In this document: positions 57,877 through 64,000 of the stretch, piece after piece | Position numbering within the stretch: position 1 is the stretch's first letter | Layout: every line of letters starts with the position of its first letter | Assembly: GCA_036557665.1 (NCBI GenBank) | Contig: DATBHG010000058.1 | Span: forward strand, 1-64,000 | From: VAZQ01 sp036557665 | GTDB taxonomy: Bacteria > Pseudomonadota > Alphaproteobacteria > Rhizobiales > Xanthobacteraceae | DNA length: 64,000 nucleotides | Reading direction: 5' to 3' | The notes under the pieces: generated by a model | What the model was told of the DNA's origin: nothing | Seen by the model: the letters and a program-made list of their open reading frames with translations, nothing else | Database searches by the model: none | Program-made: the position numbers and the translations under genes

Positions 57877-59154
57877 ATGCCCGCTCTCGCCAAATCCAGT
57901 CCTCGTGCGGCTCTCAAAGACCTCTATGGAATCGGCGAAATACCGCCTCTGGGCCACGTACCGCCGCAGATGCATGCCTGGGCCATTCGCAAAGAGCGCC
58001 ACGGTCCGCCGGAGAGCTCGATGCAGCTCGAGGTTCTGCCGACCTGGCAAATCGGTGAGGACGAGGTTCTGGTCTACGTCATGGCGGGCGGCGTCAACTA
58101 CAACGGCGTGTGGGCCGGCCTCGGCGTTCCGGTCTCGCCGCTCGATGTGCACAAGCATCCGTTCCACATAGCCGGATCAGACGCAGCCGGGATCGTATGG
58201 GCGTGCGGATCGAAAGTGCGCCGCTGGAAAGTGGGCGACGAGATCATCGTTCACTGCAATCAGGACGACGGCGACGACGAGGAATGCAATGGCGGGGATC
58301 CGCTCCTCTCGGCATCGCAGCGCATCTGGGGATACGAGACGCCTGACGGCTCGTTCGCCCAGTTCTGCCGGGTGCAGTCGCGCCAGCTGATGCCCAAGCC
58401 GCCGCACCTGACCTGGGAGGAGGCCGCCTGCTACACGCTCACTCTGGCGACTGCCTATCGCATGCTGTTCGGGCATGCTCCGCATACGATGAAGCCGGGA
58501 GACCACGTGCTGGTGTGGGGCGCTTCCGGCGGCCTTGGGGTATTCGGCGTGCAGCTCGCCGCGGCGTCAGGAGCCAATGCGATCGGGGTCATCTCGGACG
58601 AGAGCAAACGCGATTATGTGATGCAGCTCGGCGCCAAGGGTGTCGTCAACCGGAAGAATTTTTCATGCTGGGGACAGATGCCGAAGGTGGGCACCCCGGA
58701 ATACGACACCTGGGTCAAGGAAGCGCGAAAATTCGGAAAGGCGGTTTGGGACATAACCGGCAAGCGCGACGTTGACATCGTGTTTGAGCATCCGGGAGAG
58801 GCGACGTTTCCCGTCTCCTGCCTTATCGTGAAGCGCGGCGGCATGGTGGTGTTCTGCGCGGGCACTTCGGGCTACAATATCACCTTCGATGCGCGCTATG
58901 TCTGGATGCGACAGAAGCGCATCCAGGGCTCCCACTTCGCGCATCTCAAGCAGGCCTCTGCGGCAAATCAGTTCGTCATCGATCGCCGCATTGACCCGTG
59001 CATGAGCCATGTCTTCCCATGGAGCAAAATTCCTTATGCCCACGAGTTGATGCGCACAAACATGCATCCGCCGGGCAACATGGCAGTCCTGATCAACGCT
59101 CCAAGAGAAGGCTTGCACACGCTCGAGGATGCGATCGAGGCGGCTTCCGAATGA
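57877..59154 (+). CDS. ccr: Crotonyl-CoA carboxylase/reductase
   Basis: A 425-residue medium-chain dehydrogenase/reductase-family enzyme. LYGIGEIPPLGHVPPQMHAWAI at the N terminus is diagnostic for Ccr; GGVNYNGVWAGLGVPV, SDAAGIVWACGSKV, HCNQ, YETPDGSFAQFC and WGASGGLGVFGVQLA (NADPH) follow, ending with FDARYVWMRQKRIQGSHFA. It carboxylates crotonyl-CoA reductively to ethylmalonyl-CoA, the key step of the ethylmalonyl-CoA route for C2 assimilation. Start: ATG 57877 with GGAGG four bases upstream gives the usual N terminus; ATGs at 57835 and 57859 are alternatives adding 14 or 6 residues. Confidence 0.94.
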   Translation: MPALAKSSPRAALKDLYGIGEIPPLGHVPPQMHAWAIRKERHGPPESSMQLEVLPTWQIGEDEVLVYVMAGGVNYNGVWAGLGVPVSPLDVHKHPFHIAGSDAAGIVWACGSKVRRWKVGDEIIVHCNQDDGDDEECNGGDPLLSASQRIWGYETPDGSFAQFCRVQSRQLMPKPPHLTWEEAACYTLTLATAYRMLFGHAPHTMKPGDHVLVWGASGGLGVFGVQLAAASGANAIGVISDESKRDYVMQLGAKGVVNRKNFSCWGQMPKVGTPEYDTWVKEARKFGKAVWDITGKRDVDIVFEHPGEATFPVSCLIVKRGGMVVFCAGTSGYNITFDARYVWMRQKRIQGSHFAHLKQASAANQFVIDRRIDPCMSHVFPWSKIPYAHELMRTNMHPPGNMAVLINAPREGLHTLEDAIEAASE

Positions 59155-59164
59155 GCTGACGACG

Positions 59165-60025
59165 TCAGGGTCTCAACCCCGGCTCCATTTCCCTCGTCTG
59201 AGAATCGAAGCGCAGGCGCGCCGCATTGAGCTCGCCGCCGTAGACGAATATCGACGCCGTCCAATACAGGAAGACGAGCGCTATCATGGCCGAGGCCAGG
59301 CCCGCATACATGTTCACATAGGTGAAGGAAAATTCGGCGAGATAACGTCCAAAGCCCGCACCGGCGGCAAGCCACATGATCAGCGTCGCGATGATGCCGG
59401 GGGTGATCTCGCGTATGCGCCGCCGGCCCGCCGGCAGCCATTTGTGGGCAACAAACAGAGCCGCTATCAGGACCACGCTGGCAATAAAGAAGCGGAAGAA
59501 CGTAAAGGTGTTTTCATTCAATGGCGCAAGCCAGGGCGCCTCCCGCAGCACCGTGCGAAACAACAGAGGCCCGAGCACGACCAAGAAGCCCATGACCAGG
59601 AGACTCAGCGCTGAAAGGAGCACGTATCCGATCGATTCCAGACGCAGCAGGATCCAGTTCCTGCTCTCGACCATCTTGTATGCGCGATTGAGACCGATGC
59701 GGAGGCTCTCGACGCCGTTGGAAGAAAAGTAGACGGCAAGAACGAGACCGAGCGTGAGCGCTCCGGTGTGCGTGGTCGTGAGCACGCTGTGGATCTCCAG
59801 GTTGAGCGGCACTGCCACTTCCTCGGGCCAGGTCGCAAGCAACAGGTTTGTAACCTGATCGGCGAGATCGCCTGAACCGAAGAACCCTGCCAAGGCAGTG
59901 AGCACAATGAAGAAGGGGAACATGGCCATCAGCACCGAAAGCGCAATGTGGCTCGCGATGGCCCATCCATCGTCGGCGAGAAACTGCCAGAAGGCATCCA
60001 GAGCGATGGCGCAGGCTCGTCGCAT
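59165..60025 (-). CDS. YihY/BrkB-family inner-membrane protein
   Basis: A 286-residue protein with six hydrophobic segments. FLADDGWAIASHIALSVLMAMFPFFIVLTALAG is the YihY opening (in pieces), followed by FSSNGVESLRIGLNRAY, a cytosolic loop and VNMYAGLASAMIALVFLYWTA-x-x-x-x-YGGELNA near the end. The role is unknown (once called RNase BN by mistake). It is convergent with ccr, 10 bp apart, and divergent from the dehydrogenase gene. Confidence 0.9.
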   Translation of the reverse strand: MRRACAIALDAFWQFLADDGWAIASHIALSVLMAMFPFFIVLTALAGFFGSGDLADQVTNLLLATWPEEVAVPLNLEIHSVLTTTHTGALTLGLVLAVYFSSNGVESLRIGLNRAYKMVESRNWILLRLESIGYVLLSALSLLVMGFLVVLGPLLFRTVLREAPWLAPLNENTFTFFRFFIASVVLIAALFVAHKWLPAGRRRIREITPGIIATLIMWLAAGAGFGRYLAEFSFTYVNMYAGLASAMIALVFLYWTASIFVYGGELNAARLRFDSQTREMEPGLRP

Positions 60026-60204
60026 TCAGATCGAAACCCTATCCGGCTCTAAATTTGGGAAGAAGCCCATCCTCGTCTCTGAGCTGGCGCTGCGGAGAAA
60101 TGCAAAGCTTGTGCCCCGCCTTTTGTGGAGAGTTTTCCCGGTTTGTGCGATGCGTCTGCAATGTTGTAAATCGCGGCGCGCATCGTCAACTGCAAGGTGC
60201 CCCT

Positions 60205-61872
60205 TTGAAGGACGCGCAACGCCGCGACGCCGGTGTGAAGCTGATTGCCCTGTCGCGCGAGGCTGCCCGCGCCGCTGAGAAGCTTCTTGCCGCGGCGACA
60301 GCAGCCGTGCGCGAGCGTGTATGCGTGGAGGACCATCTGGTCGACCGGCTGCTCGATCGCGAGCAGCGCGCCACGCATGGACTGGCCTGGCTTGCCACAT
60401 ACGTCGAGGCAATTCGTCAGCTCGGCTTGTTCGCCGAGCGCATGCACGCAGGCGAAGGTGTGGGGCAAGTGGAGGAGCTCCTGATCGAGATCGGGATAGG
60501 CGAGTACCTCGCGCAGATACAAGGCGGCATTCCCATGAGCGCCGGGGAGATCGTGCGTCTTTCGGACCTGGGGCTCTCGTTCGATATGTTCGCCGCGGAG
60601 CTCACAGCCCCTCTGGAAAACCTCATGACCGGCAATGCCGAGCGCCGCCTGCGGCTGATCGAGCTGATCCGTGCCCGGCAGGACGGCAATGTCGGGGATT
60701 GCGGGCTCGAGGAAACGCTTACGAGCATCCGGGACGAGATGCGCAAGTTCGCGGACTCCGACGTCATCCCGCACGCACAACAGTGGCATCGCACCAATAG
60801 CTACATCCCGATCGGGATCATCGCACAGATGGCCGAGCTGGGGGTCTTCGGGCTCACCATCCCGGAGGAATACGGCGGGCTCGGCCTGGGCAAGGAGGCG
60901 ATGTGCGTGGTCTCGGAGGAGCTCGCGCGCGGGTATATCGGCGTGGGATCCCTGGGCACGCGTTCCGAGATTGCCGCCGAGCTGATCACCTCCAGCGGCA
61001 CCGAGGACCAGAAACGCAAATGGCTGCCGAAGATCGCCAGCGGCGAAGTCCTGCCGACCGCCGTTTTCACCGAGCCCAACGCCGGCTCGGATCTAGCCTC
61101 GATCAAGACACGCGCGCTGCGCAATGGCGACGTGTACAAGGTCTATGGCAACAAGACCTGGATCACCCATCCTGTTCGCGCCGACCTCATGACGCTCCTG
61201 GTGCGCACTGATCCGCGCGAGCCCGGGCACCGGGGCCTCTCGATGCTGCTTGCGGAGAAGCCTCGCGGCACCGACGAGCATCCGTTCCCGGGGGCCGGGA
61301 TGTCAGGAACCGAGATCGAGGTGCTCGGCTATCGGGGGATGAAGGAATACGAGATCGCTTTCGATGGCTTCGAGGTCAAAGCCGAGAGCCTCCTCGGCGG
61401 TGTCGAGGGATTGGGCTTTCGCCAACTGATGCAGACCTTCGAATCCGCGCGCATCCAGACGGCCGCGCGTGCCATCGGAGTTGCGCAGGCAGCGATGGAG
61501 CAGGCCCTGACCTATGCGCAGCAGCGCCAGCAGTTCGGAACAGCGATTGTCGAGTTCCCCCGCGTGAGCGACAAGATAGCAATGATGGCTGTGGAGATCA
61601 TGATTGCCCGGCAACTCACGTATTTCGCGGCACGGCAAAAGGATTCGGGCAAGCGCTGCGATGTCGAGGCGGGAATGGCCAAGCTGCTGGCCGCGCGGGT
61701 GGCGTGGGCCAGCGCCGATAATGCGGTGCAAATACACGGGGGGAACGGGTTTGCGCTCGAATTTCCCGTGTCGCGCATCCTCTGCGACGCGCGCATCCTG
61801 AGCATCTTCGAGGGAGCGGCCGAAATCCAGGCGCAGGTGATTGCGCGGCGACTGCTCAGCTCGGCGAACTAG
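60205..61872 (+). CDS. mcd: (2S)-Methylsuccinyl-CoA dehydrogenase
   Basis: A 555-residue acyl-CoA dehydrogenase with the long N-terminal helical domain typical of Mcd (HGLAWLATYVEAIRQL near residue 70 is a hallmark). The core has ELGVFGLTIPEEYGGLGL, TEPNAGSDLASIKT (FAD/substrate) and GGNGFALEFPVSRILCDARI near the end with the C-terminal helix. It oxidises methylsuccinyl-CoA to mesaconyl-CoA and passes electrons to ETF. Start: TTG 60205 with AAGG five bases upstream; the frame further upstream (from 60055) does not look coding, and GTG 60235 is a second choice. Confidence 0.92.
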   Translation: MKDAQRRDAGVKLIALSREAARAAEKLLAAATAAVRERVCVEDHLVDRLLDREQRATHGLAWLATYVEAIRQLGLFAERMHAGEGVGQVEELLIEIGIGEYLAQIQGGIPMSAGEIVRLSDLGLSFDMFAAELTAPLENLMTGNAERRLRLIELIRARQDGNVGDCGLEETLTSIRDEMRKFADSDVIPHAQQWHRTNSYIPIGIIAQMAELGVFGLTIPEEYGGLGLGKEAMCVVSEELARGYIGVGSLGTRSEIAAELITSSGTEDQKRKWLPKIASGEVLPTAVFTEPNAGSDLASIKTRALRNGDVYKVYGNKTWITHPVRADLMTLLVRTDPREPGHRGLSMLLAEKPRGTDEHPFPGAGMSGTEIEVLGYRGMKEYEIAFDGFEVKAESLLGGVEGLGFRQLMQTFESARIQTAARAIGVAQAAMEQALTYAQQRQQFGTAIVEFPRVSDKIAMMAVEIMIARQLTYFAARQKDSGKRCDVEAGMAKLLAARVAWASADNAVQIHGGNGFALEFPVSRILCDARILSIFEGAAEIQAQVIARRLLSSAN

Positions 61873-61911
61873 CCGCCGGCCGCCGGTCGCGCCTTCAAGG
61901 CCGGTGCTCGA

Positions 61912-62052
61912 TCAGCGCCCAAACCGGCGGCTGCGTGCCCGATAGGCGCGGACGGCAGGGAGAAAGTCGACCTTGCGAAAGGCCGGCCACAGCACATCGG
62001 TGAAGTAGAGCTCGCTGTGCACGCTTTGCCACAGAAGAAACCCACGACCGGC
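61912..62052 (-). pseudogene. C-terminal remnant of undecaprenyl diphosphate synthase (UppS)
   Basis: Directly after the TAG of the amidohydrolase gene (62053-62055), the same frame continues for 46 codons to TGA at 61912-61914. The translation contains GFLLWQSVHSELYFTDVLWP, then AFRKVDFLPAVRAYRARSRR and FGR, the well-known C-terminal pattern of cis-prenyltransferases (LLWQ, ELYFTDVLWPDF, RRFGG). The catalytic N-terminal part is missing, so it is a fragment. The junction at the stop codon suggests that the amidohydrolase gene was placed there by a deletion or recombination. Confidence 0.85.
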
Positions 62053-63033
62053 CTACGCTGCCTGGGCGGGCTCCTTCAGCAGCTTGCCGACATTGCCGGT
62101 GAGGATGGTCTCGCCCTCCCTGCCGAGCCCGCGCAGCTCATTGACGAAATCACGCACCGCCGCTCGCTCGCGGATTTCCTGTGGGTAGTCGCTGGCAAAG
62201 ACGATGCGCGATGCGGGAATCTCGATCAATGCTGCCTTCACCGCGCCGATGGCGCCGCAGAAACCGGCAGTGTCGAATATCATATTGTTGAGCAAGTAAT
62301 GGTCAAAGTTGTTCTTCGGCTTTGCTCCGTGGCGTGGATTGTCGGTCGTACCCCAGAACTCCTTGTCCTGATAAGAGCGGATACGTCCCAGCAGGCCGGA
62401 CAAGCCTCCGCCCAGATGCGACATGTGGACGGTGAGCGCGGGGTGGCGATCGAGCACACCGGAATTAATCAGCCGGATTGTCGCCATTACCAGAGAGAAC
62501 TCGCGGCCCACCGAGCGAGCCGTGTCATAGCCGTCGAACTGCTTGGTCTGGTTGAGCTTGAGCGCGGGATGCACGAACACGAACAATCCGAGCTTCTCGC
62601 ATTCGGTCCAGAACGGCTCGAATTGCGGCGCATCAAGATAGAGGTCGTTGCTCTCGGACGTGATCACCACTCCCGCACATCCCAGCTCGTGACGACAGCG
62701 CGCGAGCTCTCGCATCGCCTCCGGCCCCCCAAGCGGGTTGGCGTGCGCGGCGGGGATGAAACGGCCGGGGTAATCGCGCTCGGCTCGCCTCGCGGTCTCG
62801 TTGCACAGCCGCGATCTTTCGATGTCGGCACACATGCCGGCGGCGCTGGTGAGGAATGCCTGATCGATGCCGGCCTCATCCATCATGCGGATATGCTCAT
62901 CGAGATCGAACAGCATCCAGTGCATGATGAAGCTCGGAGCACCGTTCTCGTCGTACGAAACGAGCTTGCGGCGGCCGAGGTCCTTGGGCATCAGCTCGCG
63001 CGGCGTGAAGTGGTGCTGGAAATCGACGATCAT
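62053..63033 (-). CDS. ACMSD-type amidohydrolase / decarboxylase
   Basis: A 326-residue TIM-barrel metal enzyme of the amidohydrolase_2 group. MIVDFQHHFTP gives the first His pair, LFVFVHPALK the next His, MSHLGGGLSGLLGRI another and VFASDYPQE the Asp. Such enzymes decarboxylate aromatic or semialdehyde acids (aminocarboxymuconate semialdehyde decarboxylase, gamma-resorcylate decarboxylase). It is a good candidate for an aromatic side-pathway step. A truncated uppS end follows its stop codon. Confidence 0.87.
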   Translation of the reverse strand: MIVDFQHHFTPRELMPKDLGRRKLVSYDENGAPSFIMHWMLFDLDEHIRMMDEAGIDQAFLTSAAGMCADIERSRLCNETARRAERDYPGRFIPAAHANPLGGPEAMRELARCRHELGCAGVVITSESNDLYLDAPQFEPFWTECEKLGLFVFVHPALKLNQTKQFDGYDTARSVGREFSLVMATIRLINSGVLDRHPALTVHMSHLGGGLSGLLGRIRSYQDKEFWGTTDNPRHGAKPKNNFDHYLLNNMIFDTAGFCGAIGAVKAALIEIPASRIVFASDYPQEIRERAAVRDFVNELRGLGREGETILTGNVGKLLKEPAQAA

Positions 63034-63351
63034 TCCTGAATGCTCCCACCAGCTCCGCCAATTCGGCGTACCGCAAATGCGCTGGCCCGGATGCTCTAAG
63101 GCGCGCCTCGCGGCAGCGTCAAGCGGCGTCCAGGGACCGGCTCCGATCGGGGTGGCAAGCTTTGCCCCTCGACCACGGCGGTGGTCTCGTAGACGAGGGA
63201 GTGCTAGTACGACTGAGTCACAAAAGGAACGGACTTCCCGATTATGCTCGAGATTCCAGCAGAATCGGCCTTCGCCACGGTCCTCAAAAGCCGTGTCATC
63301 CCTGACTTTTGACCGTTATGTTATGACGCAATCGTACCAGGAAGCTCCGCA
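63034..63351. other. Non-coding gap
   Basis: 318 bp between the divergent amidohydrolase and HIG1-type genes. No coding region or clear terminator is seen. The promoter of the HIG1/adenosyltransferase operon should be here; TTGACC near 63308 is the best -35-like word, but a matching -10 is not obvious. Confidence 0.4.
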
Positions 63352-63543
63352 ATGTCCGAGTTCCTCGTCTACGCTCTAGTGCCGATCGCGGTGGCCGCGG
63401 TAGCAGTCGTGCTCCTGATGGGCCTGACCAACCTGGCGCGCGGCGGCTCGCCGCATCGCTCGCAGAAGCTCATGCGCATGCGCGTGCTGCTGCAATTCGT
63501 GGCTATCATCGTGATCCTGTTTACGATCTGGGCGATCCGATAG
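63352..63543 (+). CDS. HIG1-type twin-transmembrane protein
   Basis: A 63-residue protein with two hydrophobic segments (about 5-26 and 45-62) joined by a basic loop (RGGSPHRSQKLMRMRV) with the N-L-x-RG and S-x-x-LMR-x-RV marks of HIG1-domain proteins. Such proteins aid cytochrome oxidase assembly in mitochondria and alphaproteobacteria. It is followed after 8 bp by the adenosyltransferase gene, an order I recall as conserved in Rhizobiales (often with etfBA downstream). Confidence 0.9.
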   Translation: MSEFLVYALVPIAVAAVAVVLLMGLTNLARGGSPHRSQKLMRMRVLLQFVAIIVILFTIWAIR

Positions 63544-63551
63544 GATCGGGA

Positions 63552-64000
63552 ATGGTCGTCCTCAACAGGATCTACACGCGCACCGGCGACGACGGCACGA
63601 CGGCGATCGGCAGCGGGGAGCGGCGCAAGAAGTACGACCTGCGGGTCTGCGCGTACGGCACCCTGGATGAGCTCAATGCCGCGATCGGCCTGGTGAGGGT
63701 CCACAACAGCGATGCCGGCCTCGACGATCTGCTCGCACGGATTCAGAACGACGTGTTCGACGTCGAAGCCGATCTTTGCCTCTCTGAGAAAGGGCCGGGC
63801 GGCGCCCGCATGACGGTCACCGATGCGCAGGTGGAATGGCTCGAGCGGCAGATCGACCGGTACAATGCCGATCTTGCGCCGCTGCGATCCTTCATCTTGC
63901 CGGGTGGACGCCCCGCCGGCGCCTATCTTCATCTCGCGCGCACCATCTGCCGCCGCGCCGAGCGGATCATGGTGGAGCTCGACGACAAGTCGAGCGAAGG
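63552..64000 (+). CDS. Cob(I)yrinic acid a,c-diamide adenosyltransferase, PduO type (3' end beyond the window)
   Basis: At least 149 residues are visible before the window ends. The N terminus MVVLNRIYTRTGDDGTTAIG is the ATP-binding motif of PduO-type enzymes (TRTGDxG), ELNAAIGLVR and DVFDVEADLC follow, and FILPGGRPAGAYLHLARTICRRAER (in pieces) holds the conserved Arg and Glu of the active site. It makes adenosylcobalamin, the cofactor of the ethylmalonyl-CoA mutase 6 kb away. The last part (normally about 190 residues in all) lies outside. Confidence 0.92.
   Translation, partial: MVVLNRIYTRTGDDGTTAIGSGERRKKYDLRVCAYGTLDELNAAIGLVRVHNSDAGLDDLLARIQNDVFDVEADLCLSEKGPGGARMTVTDAQVEWLERQIDRYNADLAPLRSFILPGGRPAGAYLHLARTICRRAERIMVELDDKSSE

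Overview
The window is about 64 kb of GC-rich bacterial DNA with two unlike parts. From about 3.59 kb to the right end, the gene content points to an alphaproteobacterium of the order Rhizobiales (Bradyrhizobium / Rhodoplanes / Pseudolabrys-like). The signs are a poly-HAMP hybrid histidine kinase, the ethylmalonyl-CoA pathway, tripartite (TRAP) and ABC uptake systems next to single catabolic enzymes, a twin-transmembrane HIG1 protein followed by a cobalamin adenosyltransferase, and many short palindromic repeats. The first 3.57 kb (a Cys-rich protein, a SUFU-domain protein, a YggS/PLPBP protein and a DUF1015 protein) looks planctomycete-like to me. The boundary is an 18-bp gap at 3570-3587, so horizontal transfer or a chimeric join should be considered.

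Layout: 0.1-3.6 kb, the four planctomycete-like genes. 3.6-9.9 kb, one 2107-residue cytosolic sensor kinase with eleven exact 276-bp HAMP repeats and three receiver domains. 10.6-11.9 kb, an ArsB/NhaD-type ion transporter. 12-35.8 kb, a mosaic catabolic region: a dihydroxyphthalate-decarboxylase-like protein, a bicupin dioxygenase, two ornithine-cyclodeaminase-like enzymes, two Asp/Glu-racemase-superfamily enzymes, a FAD monooxygenase, a PEP-mutase-type lyase, an MFS carrier, a Mo-hydroxylase pair (isoquinoline-oxidoreductase type), an aminotransferase coupled to an M20 hydrolase, two amidohydrolases, an orphan ABC binding protein and a complete TRAP transporter. Many are coupled by 4-bp ATGA/GTGA overlaps. 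35.9-38.2 kb, a hemolysin-III protein, a TetR regulator and a Pro/Ala-rich protein, with two identical-half-site operators. 38.2-47.1 kb, membrane transporters, a nuclease, a cupin, a PotABC-like ABC transporter and an alpha/beta hydrolase. 47.2-52 kb, a CoxLMS-type Mo-hydroxylase in which the M and S subunits are fused through a palindromic repeat, preceded by an outer-membrane barrel protein. 52.3-55.2 kb, an M24-fold hydrolase, an NAD-dependent epimerase and a cupin. 55.3-64 kb, ethylmalonyl-CoA mutase, crotonyl-CoA carboxylase/reductase, methylsuccinyl-CoA dehydrogenase and (cut by the window end) the adenosyltransferase that would supply the mutase with adenosylcobalamin, with small membrane proteins between.

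The most unusual points are: a mobile cloverleaf repeat that forms an in-frame linker and fuses two subunits; two gene remnants (a Bug-type binding protein and UppS) each lying in frame directly behind the stop codon of an intact gene; a TetR regulator whose operator recurs in front of the next gene; a good promoter followed about 55 bp later by an intrinsic terminator, predicting a small RNA of about 50 nt; and the phylum-level discontinuity at 3.57 kb. I saw no rRNA, tRNA, CRISPR array or intact insertion sequence.
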